From positions 1 through 28,688 of the forward strand of contig JAPFFF010000259.1 of the NCBI GenBank assembly GCA_039105265.1: DNA of 28,688 bases, written 5' to 3'. A program made the position numbers and the translations under genes. Position 1 is the stretch's first letter. Each line of letters starts with the position of its first letter. The stretch comes from Tritrichomonas musculus (taxonomy: Eukaryota; Parabasalia; Tritrichomonadida; Tritrichomonadidae). Below the pieces are notes generated by a model. It did no database searches. It was not told the DNA's origin and worked only from the letters and a program-made list of their open reading frames with translations. Shown here piece by piece: positions 16,891-24,675 of the stretch.

Positions 16891-17186
16891 TGACTGAAGA
16901 AGAAGCTAATATTCAAAGTAAAGCTCCCATCGATGATAATTCCCTTGAAGAAGATGAAAAACTACAGCAACTTGCCATGAATTTAGAAAATGTAATGCCA
17001 ATTAGGAGTCTCCCAAAGCAAGAATATCTTCAAGCTACTGTTATTCCCATTCTTCTTGAAGGAATGTCATGGATCATAAAAGAAAGGCCCGACGATCCTG
17101 TTGAAAGCTTGGCAATGTTTCTAATTAAAAATAATCCTAATACCCCTGAGTTTCATCAATCCATTGATATATCAGAATGCGAATGA
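16890..17186 (+). CDS. DPY30: DPY30-domain protein (COMPASS/Set1 subunit type)
   Basis: 98 residues, as in other eukaryotes (about 99 in human). An acidic, probably unstructured head (1-35) precedes the Dpy-30 motif at about 39-84: RSLPKQEYLQATVIPILLEG, then ERPDDPVESLAMFLIKNNP, with the two dimer-forming helices. DPY30 dimers hold ASH2L/Bre2 in Set1/MLL H3K4 methyltransferase complexes; Dpy-30 domains also dock regulatory proteins in cilia and flagella, so an axonemal role is possible in this flagellate. The DNA before the start codon is all transposon (14,813-16,887), so its own leader has been displaced. TFIIH p62 follows on the same strand after 108 bases. Confidence 0.92.
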   Translation: MTEEEANIQSKAPIDDNSLEEDEKLQQLAMNLENVMPIRSLPKQEYLQATVIPILLEGMSWIIKERPDDPVESLAMFLIKNNPNTPEFHQSIDISECE

Positions 17187-17294
17187 TCATTGTGAATAAT
17201 TATTATTATGTAAATAAAAAGATGATTATTGTTTTTTATTAATAAAATATTTTGACTTTTTCATTTCAGAGTGTATCGTTGTCCATTAATTTAA

Positions 17295-19106
17295 ATGTCT
17301 ATCCTTGAGCCATCTGAAGAAGAAATTTTTAACAAGCCTGCAATTTTCGAAAAAGAAAAGGTTAATTTGATTCTTTCAAATGTGAGACTCGTGATCGCGA
17401 AAAAAAAAACAATTATCAAAGAAATGAATTATCATCTTATCGAAAAAATCAAGTATACAAAAAAAGATGAACCAAATCCAGACGAAAAAACAACTTCCAA
17501 ATTTCGCATTCTTGATGCTCAAGAAAATAAAATAGATATTACTTTCAAAGGTGTTACTTCTCCTGAAGACTTAAAGAAAGCAGTTCATATACTTAAGCAA
17601 AAAAAATCTGAAGCAGATAGTGAAAATCAGAGAGAACAAGAAAACTCCTCAGCTTCATCTGATCAAAAAAGCAGTAGTGATGCTAAATTTGATCGCTATT
17701 TATATGAAAAAGGAGATCCACCAGAAGATAAGATACTTAAAGCGAAAATACTTAATCAGAATCCTGCAGCACTAAACTTATTTAAAGGATTACTACAAAA
17801 GCAGATTGCCACTGAAGATCTATTTTGGGTTAATTTTAAATTGCAAATGGCCAGTCAACAATCGCTCACGAAATATCAGCAAGATGGCTATTCAAGTAGA
17901 TTTCTTTCGGAAGTAGTTGCTGATAGCAAATCGCGAGGTAATCAATTTTCATTTACACTCGATGACAGTATTAAACGTCAAATTTTGCGAAAAAAGCCAC
18001 GTATCGCCGAGAAATTTATATCGTTTATGAGAGAGAAAGAAAAACCAAGTAAAAAAGACGAAAATCCAATGACTCCAGAAGAAGCTGAAAACTTCTTTTG
18101 GCAACAATACTTTGCTGCACAATTAAGAGACAGCAGTTATGTCAAAAGCAAAAAAGATAAAGATAGATCAAATATATTTGATATGATACCTATTAAAGAT
18201 ACAGTTAGTTTCAATGAAAACTCACGTGCAAAACGAGCAAGATCCCTTGAACTATCTGTTCGGGTTGGATCTTTATACGAACCAATAAATCCAATAGGTA
18301 ATTCCAGTTTTGGTTGTGGCTGTGGACAAGGAATATTTAATAAAGAACATCTTCCCCAACTTTTCCAAAGTACAATTGACTCATATAATATTCACTCTGA
18401 ACTTTCACTCATCGATAATGGAATTTTACCTGACACTACTCGAGAAATTAAAGATGATGATGCTAACAATAATGATGGTAGTAAAAAGCCTTTAGAAATG
18501 CCTTTATACATGGCACCAGAACTTGATGATCTATTAACTCAAAAAGAACCCAATTTAAGTTCATTAAAAATTAAGAAAGCTGAAACTGATTCTCAGCAGC
18601 CTATAGCATTCGGTGATGAAGCCAAAAGCTTTGCAGCAAAAATATGTCAATTTAGTGATTCATTTATCAAAATGCCAACTCCACCGCAACCGCCAATGAA
18701 AGATGCAGTAATCATTCTTCGTGATATGACAGGCGATCAAAATAACTTATATAACTATCAAAAAATTAATTCACAAAGATCACCTATATATAGCGGTTTA
18801 GAAGAGGTGCGTAATCTAAAAGCCCAAGAGCAAATTCTTTTGTACCTTTTTTGGAGCAATTATCTTAGTCAAAAGCCTGATCAAGAAAAAATTGAAAAAC
18901 TTCGAGAAGAAATTGATCAATTAAAACAAAATATTGACCGTAAAAAAAATATGTTTATGAATGATGAATCTAAAAGAGCTCTCTCTCCATTATATGAAGA
19001 AATGAGTGAGTCGCTAGAGAAAGTTCTTGGATTATTCGACAGTAGAAACAATGCTCAACAAGTAAATGAACTTCCAGCGAATTTGGATGAATTCGGATTT
19101 TTCTAA
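17295..19106 (+). CDS. TFB1: TFIIH core subunit p62/Tfb1 (GTF2H1)
   Basis: 603 residues, near the human p62 length (548). Residues 1-105 form a pleckstrin-homology-like domain, then a low-complexity S/Q/E stretch (105-130). Two BSD domains follow, marked by DLFWVNFKLQ with W178 and AENFFWQQYFAAQ with W269, the paired FW signature of p62. The end (about 520-590) has a helical region, ILLYLFWSNYL, and a coiled coil of KIEKLREEIDQLKQ type. p62 is a structural subunit of the TFIIH core, which opens promoters with XPB and serves nucleotide-excision repair. The trichomonad version keeps the domain order. A TCATTTCAG initiator-like site lies 32 bases upstream. Confidence 0.85.
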   Translation: MSILEPSEEEIFNKPAIFEKEKVNLILSNVRLVIAKKKTIIKEMNYHLIEKIKYTKKDEPNPDEKTTSKFRILDAQENKIDITFKGVTSPEDLKKAVHILKQKKSEADSENQREQENSSASSDQKSSSDAKFDRYLYEKGDPPEDKILKAKILNQNPAALNLFKGLLQKQIATEDLFWVNFKLQMASQQSLTKYQQDGYSSRFLSEVVADSKSRGNQFSFTLDDSIKRQILRKKPRIAEKFISFMREKEKPSKKDENPMTPEEAENFFWQQYFAAQLRDSSYVKSKKDKDRSNIFDMIPIKDTVSFNENSRAKRARSLELSVRVGSLYEPINPIGNSSFGCGCGQGIFNKEHLPQLFQSTIDSYNIHSELSLIDNGILPDTTREIKDDDANNNDGSKKPLEMPLYMAPELDDLLTQKEPNLSSLKIKKAETDSQQPIAFGDEAKSFAAKICQFSDSFIKMPTPPQPPMKDAVIILRDMTGDQNNLYNYQKINSQRSPIYSGLEEVRNLKAQEQILLYLFWSNYLSQKPDQEKIEKLREEIDQLKQNIDRKKNMFMNDESKRALSPLYEEMSESLEKVLGLFDSRNNAQQVNELPANLDEFGFF

Positions 19107-19527
19107 TTTAAATTTCTTTATATTTAATTAAATTTAATATATTAATAATAATCTTTTTTTTTTTTTTTTATAAAAAAAACTTTTAAAATAACCATAATAG
19201 CATTAAAAATAGCCGATATTTGATCATTCAAGAAGCTAATTAATTTTAAAACTTTTCATATAATTATTAATCAATAATTTAAAAAAAAAAAATGATGTAA
19301 ATTACAAAACAAAGATATAATAAATTTATAAAGCAAATTAAAATCAACAAACATTCAAAACGTTTGAAAAAAAGAAATATAATATGTGTAATTTGGAATT
19401 GCATAACGACAGAATGTACTCATTAAATTCAAAAAATTTGTTCTATTTCGGTACTATATATTTAGTACCAAGTATGTTCTCAAAAAAAAAAAAAAAAAAA
19501 AAATTCATGATCATTCGAAAAAAAAAA
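19107..19527. other. Convergent AT-rich spacer with poly-A runs
   Basis: Between the convergent p62 and Spt5-capping genes. It holds T and A runs (22 A's at 19482-19503) and an AT-rich open frame that I take as noise. It must carry the 3' processing sites of both genes. Confidence 0.6.
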
Positions 19528-22461
19528 TTATTTTTCCATTACGTAAACGTGAATATATTTCAAATAATCGACAACTTTTTCCTTGTTTTCGATATCCTTA
19601 ATATATTTTTCGCATCTTTTCAAAGGGTAATAATGTTCAAGCACATTCAAATGCAAGTCTCTCAGCCATTTTCTTTGCACCAAAGGTTCAGGTCTGTAGC
19701 CTGAAGAATCGATTGTTGGCAGTGCCATATTTGCCCACTTAGCGTCACGATCGGAATTTGCGCCAAATTCCAAATTTGAGACGTCATTCAACAATTTAAT
19801 ATTGAAAGAATTGAGCTTCAATTCGAACTCGTTATTTTTATTTCGACGCATGTCATCGAGTATCATGTCGCCGTCGAAGCAGGAGAAGATGAACAACCCT
19901 TTTGGCTTCAACAACGACTGTATAAAACGATTCAACTGTCTTATGCATTCATGATTATAGCAAAGATAATGAATTGCGTAATTCATCAAAATGACATCGA
20001 ATCCTTCTTCGGGATATTCGTATCTTGACTTGATGTCTGTTATGTATTTGATGTTGTTTGTGCCAAGCATTGTGTAAACCGCGTTTAAAAACAATGTTTT
20101 TCTATTTCGTGCCAAATCAACGCTTGAACTTCTAAGTTTTTCCCATTTTAATTTGCACAAATTGTTCGTTTTTGACACGTATTGGACAAGTGCGTTACGA
20201 TCAGCATCAGCTGTGAAAATATTGTAACCGCCAGAATGATACAATGAAAGTAAATCAGCACCTCGGCCACCAGCCAAGTCGAGGACATTTAATCTTGGAT
20301 TTTGGAGCGAATTAATTGAGTGTTCAATTATGTATTTCCTCATTATTTGGTTGATTTTGTGGTATGGATCAGTGATTGTTGCATCGAAGAACAGCTGCTT
20401 CGAAAAGTATGACTCTTCGCCCGTTACAGGTGAAAAAATGATGCTTGAATTCGTGACTCCAAAGAAATAACCGTTGGCAAATTTTTTGTCGGACCTTATT
20501 CTCATTGGGACCCAGCCATCGTCTGCCAATGACATCTCAATGATCTTCTTATCGTAACTTTTCGGGTCTTTCATCATGTCATTCATTAAAGGCTCGATTT
20601 CGTCAATGTCCTCTTTGAAGTAGCCGTTGCGTGACCAGTAAGATCTCGGCCTAAACAAGTGCAAGTTCTCTTGATAAGGGCTCGAGAACAAGATGTAGAA
20701 TGAAGATGGAAGCTCTTTGATCTGTGTGTCAACATCGGTGTGCTTCTTCATGAACTCGTTGTTTTTTGGCAAATATTTCAAGTTGTATATGTAATTCTTA
20801 TAATTGCCTGACAAATACAAATAAAACCGTTTTTCATCATCTTGATAACGAAGATAAAAATCAGTCGTCGTCATGACTCGTCGCTTCAATTTAAAGCATC
20901 CCGGATCTCTAACCGTGCAAAAATACGGTTTGTCAATACGTTGGCATACAACACCGTCAATTCGATTCCCTGTGAATGGCGAAATGTTGTTCTTATCGAC
21001 AAATGAAACTAGGTCCTTCCATGATTGTATGTCATAGAATTCTTTCATTACAAAAACGGTTAAATTCGTTTTTTCAATGAATTGTTTGGCAAGCTCCATT
21101 CTCTCTTTGAAGAACTTTCCCGAGATGTCCTCGCCTTCAATCATGGCGCAATCGAAGATGAAATATTGGCCGTTATAAAGCTCAGTGTCAAGAATTGTTC
21201 GTTTCAAAAATTCAGAGGAATTCAATTCAATTTCTGAAATGATTTGGGGGGACCCATTGACGATAGAATAAACTTTGTTGTTCTCAATGATGATGTTGTT
21301 GTGTAAACCGTCTGTTTTCTCAAGCCACACAAAATTTTCAGATGGAACTTTTTGTGTAATATAATTGGTCAGAACGCTAACTTGAGGGAAGTGTTTCGGC
21401 AAATTTGAAAGAATTGATGAACCGTTGCTATCGTTGTCATTATCGTTGTTCATCATCTCTTCGGTTTGGATTTCATTGATGAATTCTTGCGCTTGAAAGT
21501 TTTCTTCCTCTTCATCTTCACTTAACGGTTTTGACAGTTTTGATTCAACTTTTTGAAAGGATTCAATAAAGCCTTCAATTTCATTTTCATTCAAGTAAAT
21601 GTTGTCGCGAAATAGGTTAATCTCATCTATTGACAAATCTGTGAAAATTGTTTTTATCTCAGAAAAATTGAATGATTTATATTGAAATTTTCCATAGAAT
21701 TTTTTGCCATCCCAAATGGTCAAATTAAGATCGATTTTATCGTTGACTTGAATGGTTTCTGTTTTGAATTCTGTCTTATCGTTTATTGAAATAAGCTTGT
21801 CTCTGTCAAAAAGTGACTTCGGAGGTTGATATTCTGCTGGCATTTTTGTGTTTAGTTCTATTTGCGACGTCATTTGGTATTCGGAGAGTTTTTCATAATC
21901 AATTCGAGGAGAAAGTTTGATTAAACATTTCATTTTATCGTAATTGATAGAAATTATTTGGCCAAAATCGTTTTTGAATTCTGGATCAAAAATCTGTACT
22001 AAATATCCTGGTTTGAGATAACACAATGTATTAAAATTGCAAAAAGATTGAATAAAATAATCATGTGGTATTATTTGAACCAATAAATCAAGTTCTGATA
22101 ATTCTGGGATTTGATGTAAATTATCTAACAATATGGTTGAATCTGAACACTCAAAATAAATATTGTTGGGTTCAGTTGGTATTGTATAATATGATAAAAT
22201 CGGTGTATTTGGATTGTTTAAAAAATAACGCGCTATTGGGATTAAAAAATTGTCATTTTTTTGAGGATTTAACGAAATAAAGCAAATTTGTGGAATTTCA
22301 CCTTGTAGTAGCATATTTATCCTTTCCTTTTGTATATGAAGTAGAGGATCTGCTGTTTGGATTAATTTTTGATTGATTTGTAAATTGTTTTTATCTGTAA
22401 GTTTTTTGCCACTCATATCATCATTAATATCATGATGGCATATTAAGTCATTTGGTTCCAT
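19528..22461 (-). CDS. Spt5-like NGN-KOW region fused to mRNA capping guanylyltransferase and cap N7-methyltransferase
   Basis: 977 residues. Residues 55-140 resemble the Spt5 NGN domain (NNIYFECSDS for its GYIYVEA strand; VQIIPHDYFIQSF for VPIKEMTDVL). KOW1 follows: CYLKPGYLVQIF and LIKLSPRIDYEKL (Spt5: LKMIPRIDYDRI), then YQPPKSLFDRDKL (RPPQRLFDAEKI) and DGKKFYGKFQYKSF (GNRYSRKGFLFKSF). An acidic linker (312-345) leads to the guanylyltransferase: EKTDG with lysine nucleophile K382, DTELYNGQYFIFD (425-437), RIDGVV (500-505), FKLKRR (523-528) and the OB-fold WVPMRIRSDK (650-659). The methyltransferase has VLDLAGGRGADLL (726-738, SAM site), FDVILMNYAIHYLC and LLKPKGLFIFSCFDGD. No RNA triphosphatase is seen. 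It should add and methylate the cap while bound to RNA polymerase II. Other eukaryotes keep these as separate proteins. The frame is whole and convergent with p62. Confidence 0.87.
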   Translation of the reverse strand: MEPNDLICHHDINDDMSGKKLTDKNNLQINQKLIQTADPLLHIQKERINMLLQGEIPQICFISLNPQKNDNFLIPIARYFLNNPNTPILSYYTIPTEPNNIYFECSDSTILLDNLHQIPELSELDLLVQIIPHDYFIQSFCNFNTLCYLKPGYLVQIFDPEFKNDFGQIISINYDKMKCLIKLSPRIDYEKLSEYQMTSQIELNTKMPAEYQPPKSLFDRDKLISINDKTEFKTETIQVNDKIDLNLTIWDGKKFYGKFQYKSFNFSEIKTIFTDLSIDEINLFRDNIYLNENEIEGFIESFQKVESKLSKPLSEDEEEENFQAQEFINEIQTEEMMNNDNDNDSNGSSILSNLPKHFPQVSVLTNYITQKVPSENFVWLEKTDGLHNNIIIENNKVYSIVNGSPQIISEIELNSSEFLKRTILDTELYNGQYFIFDCAMIEGEDISGKFFKERMELAKQFIEKTNLTVFVMKEFYDIQSWKDLVSFVDKNNISPFTGNRIDGVVCQRIDKPYFCTVRDPGCFKLKRRVMTTTDFYLRYQDDEKRFYLYLSGNYKNYIYNLKYLPKNNEFMKKHTDVDTQIKELPSSFYILFSSPYQENLHLFRPRSYWSRNGYFKEDIDEIEPLMNDMMKDPKSYDKKIIEMSLADDGWVPMRIRSDKKFANGYFFGVTNSSIIFSPVTGEESYFSKQLFFDATITDPYHKINQIMRKYIIEHSINSLQNPRLNVLDLAGGRGADLLSLYHSGGYNIFTADADRNALVQYVSKTNNLCKLKWEKLRSSSVDLARNRKTLFLNAVYTMLGTNNIKYITDIKSRYEYPEEGFDVILMNYAIHYLCYNHECIRQLNRFIQSLLKPKGLFIFSCFDGDMILDDMRRNKNNEFELKLNSFNIKLLNDVSNLEFGANSDRDAKWANMALPTIDSSGYRPEPLVQRKWLRDLHLNVLEHYYPLKRCEKYIKDIENKEKVVDYLKYIHVYVMEK

Positions 22462-23184
22462 TCAAGAAATTTTATAAAATAGTTTAAAAATTTGAAATTC
22501 AAAAAGTTTAAAAATACAAAATGTATTTTTGATTCATAAATATCTAAATATAAATTTTTATCATTGAGAAAAATTATATGAAAATATAAATAAAAGATAT
22601 TAAATAACAATTTTTTACAAAATAATCATCATTGGCTGCATTATGTCTGTTATAATTTTTAAAATGTACAAATATTTAAGACGAATAAAGGACATCCGTT
22701 TCAAGCATATTATCCATTTGAAATATATAATTAAATAATGTAATGGAATCAACAATATTTATAAAATAATTTGAAAAAAAAAAAAATGAATAAGCTTTAA
22801 GAATATTTTTTCACAGCTATTCAAATAGATATATTACAAAAAATATTCATATCTTAAAATTTACTAGTACTTTTTCTTAATATACGTTATAATAATATCG
22901 ACTCATTGATTATTGATTTAAATATAATATATATTATTATATAAAACTAGTCAACCAAAAAGTAAAGGTTGTAATACATCTATATCCAATTTTGCTTTAA
23001 TAATAAATGAGTCTTCATAATTACTGATTCATCAGATGTTATCATTACAAAATTTGGCATTACCAAAGCATTTGATAATTTTTCAATTTAAAAAATAAAT
23101 CTTTGAATTATTAAATAATAAAACACAGAAATTAAAAAGGCATCATTCTGTTTTGATAATTATATCAGAAGCATTTGGAAATGA
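22462..23184. other. AT-rich spacer upstream of the capping fusion gene
   Basis: Holds the promoter of the minus-strand capping gene in its first 100 bases. On the minus strand, 22,965-23,095 has a short codon-like stretch (about 35 codons) that might be a worn gene remnant; I cannot name it. The rest is plain AT-rich DNA. Confidence 0.5.
22497..22515 (-). promoter_or_regulatory. Promoter-like motif before the capping fusion gene
   Basis: Read on the coding strand this is AACTTTTTGA, 38-47 bases before the ATG, inside a 19-base string identical to 14199-14217 in front of the mutarotase gene (opposite orientation). Confidence 0.4.
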
Positions 23185-24588
23185 TCAAATGACCGATCCA
23201 AAATATTCAAGCGAAGAGAGACCTAATTCGTTCCTGCCACATGCATTTTTTCCAGTTTGGCGAAGTCTGAGGTATCTGTAGAATTCATTTACTGGCCGTT
23301 GAATGTCGAATGTGCAAATGACACTCTGAGCATTGAGGCTCTTTACATCACTGCGGCTGTCAATGACTGTCCAGTCATTGTCACTGTTTGAGCCTTCAAT
23401 CACCCAGTGCATCGGATGAAAATCGCCGGTACCGTCCGGCTTCGACCTGATTGAGTATTGAGTCGGCCGAACTTTCAGATCTTTGAAGTCGTACTTCAGC
23501 CATTGATTTTCTACATTATGTGTGCACAAGAAAGTGTTTACGTTATCGAAATCAACAGTATTTTTTGCCCAGCAAGCAGTATATTCAGACGAAGCTGTGA
23601 CAGAAACGACATCTTTTTCATGAACGTTTCCGCCTTCTATTTTTTTCGTGAGGAATCTGACGATGCCATTCAGGCGGTTGCACTCTTGCCCGTCAAACGA
23701 AAAAGTACGAACTGATTGTGACGGTTGTTTGGCGGTTTCTTTTGTATATCTCTGTCTGCTTCCTTCATCTTCGCTTCCTTCTCCTTCTCTGCATATTCGG
23801 TCGCAGATGCTCCGCCAAAGACTCTCTGTCATTTTCCCTGCTTCCACGCGCTGCAGCAGCTCCTTGAATTTGCTGTCGCTCAGCTTGCGCATTCTCACTT
23901 CCTCGAGGAATGAATTGATGCATGAGAAGTCAGATTCAGAATCGTCTTCCTTCACTTCACATTCAAAATACTCAGTGATGGTGTCAAAAAGGCAATCTTC
24001 GGTTTCAATTCTTAAATGGTCGTTGCTGATGATCGAGTGAAAAAGTGGCTTTGAAATCGTTTTGATTTTGCTTTTGTCAATCAGATAGAAATTCCGGGCG
24101 ATCACTGAAACGATGCTTCCTATGTCTATTTTGATTTCATTCGTCATGTTTTTCATGATTTCGCAGACTTCGAGTTCTTCCAGGCGCTTGACCATCTCAT
24201 CGGCGCTATCATCTGCAGGGAACAGTTCGTCGATCTTGTTGAAAAGCTCTTCGTTGCAGAGAAGAATCGATGCTAGTCGCATTTTTTGGCTCTCAGTTTC
24301 GTTTAGCTCTGTTTGCACTCCACTTGAAATTAATTTTAATTTTGTGATCAGATCATCGGTAAATATTTCGTCAAATCGGGGAATTTTGGTATTTGGTGGC
24401 ATCTTGTAGCATAATTGATTAATTGTTGGATCAGAATGATGAAGATGGGAAACAATTGGTGAAATAAATTCGGCAAAAATGTTGTCCATACGGATTTCTC
24501 GGTCACCAAATGAAAAAGTAAACTCATTATTATCTCTAATAATGTTTTTTAAGCCTGCTGATGACAGAATCATTATTTTTGTACTCAT
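23185..24588 (-). CDS. BTB/BACK-like protein with F5/8 type C (discoidin) domain
   Basis: 467 residues. Residues about 15-115 follow the trichomonad BTB-like pattern (EFTFSFGDREIRMDNIFAEFISPIVSHLHHSDPTI). A helical BACK-like region follows (about 150-255, with SIVSVIARNFYLID). A charged low-complexity hinge (265-295) precedes the F5/8 C beta-sandwich: FDGQECNRLNGIVRFLT, VTASSEYT, NQWLKYDFKDLKVRPTQYSI, HWVIEGSN and FYRYLRLRQTG. This is a large trichomonad family; the BTB-BACK-F5/8C order recalls BTBD9 and may serve as a Cullin-3 adaptor, but no partner or ligand can be read from it. There is no signal peptide, so it is cytosolic. The start is divergent from the gene at 24,676, 87 bases apart. 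Confidence 0.87.
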   Translation of the reverse strand: MSTKIMILSSAGLKNIIRDNNEFTFSFGDREIRMDNIFAEFISPIVSHLHHSDPTINQLCYKMPPNTKIPRFDEIFTDDLITKLKLISSGVQTELNETESQKMRLASILLCNEELFNKIDELFPADDSADEMVKRLEELEVCEIMKNMTNEIKIDIGSIVSVIARNFYLIDKSKIKTISKPLFHSIISNDHLRIETEDCLFDTITEYFECEVKEDDSESDFSCINSFLEEVRMRKLSDSKFKELLQRVEAGKMTESLWRSICDRICREGEGSEDEGSRQRYTKETAKQPSQSVRTFSFDGQECNRLNGIVRFLTKKIEGGNVHEKDVVSVTASSEYTACWAKNTVDFDNVNTFLCTHNVENQWLKYDFKDLKVRPTQYSIRSKPDGTGDFHPMHWVIEGSNSDNDWTVIDSRSDVKSLNAQSVICTFDIQRPVNEFYRYLRLRQTGKNACGRNELGLSSLEYFGSVI

Positions 24589-24616
24589 TTCAAATAATAA
24601 ATAATTATTTGAAATG
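24586..24616. repeat. Perfect 13-bp palindrome in a divergent promoter
   Basis: Arms 24586-24598 and 24604-24616 (CATTTCAAATAAT and its reverse complement) around a 5-base spacer. The left arm includes the start codon of the minus-strand gene; the right arm mirrors it on the plus strand. Confidence 0.75.
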
Positions 24617-24620
24617 TTAT

Positions 24621-24630
24621 TGAAAAAGTT
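24621..24630. promoter_or_regulatory. AACTTTTTGA-like motif between divergent genes
   Basis: TGAAAAAGTT, one base off the ten-mer seen before other genes here. It lies 33-42 bases from the minus-strand ATG and 46-55 from the plus-strand ATG, so it could serve both. Confidence 0.3.
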
Positions 24631-24675
24631 GCTGCTTTCAGATTTTATTTGGTCTTTGAAACATTTTGTTATATC

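Noticed and set aside
17172-17294. Possible intron joining DPY30 and p62 into one gene
   Set aside because: Each frame is complete with its own start and stop, the proteins match separate families at normal length, and no branch-point motif is present.
19384-19704. Open frame of about 106 codons on the plus strand
   Set aside because: It starts in AT-rich spacer with poly-A (lysine runs) and ends as antisense to the well-supported capping fusion gene; no domain visible.
22965-23095. Codon-like stretch on the minus strand in the spacer
   Set aside because: Only about 35 codons, no start, no recognised family; kept as a remark in the spacer entry only.
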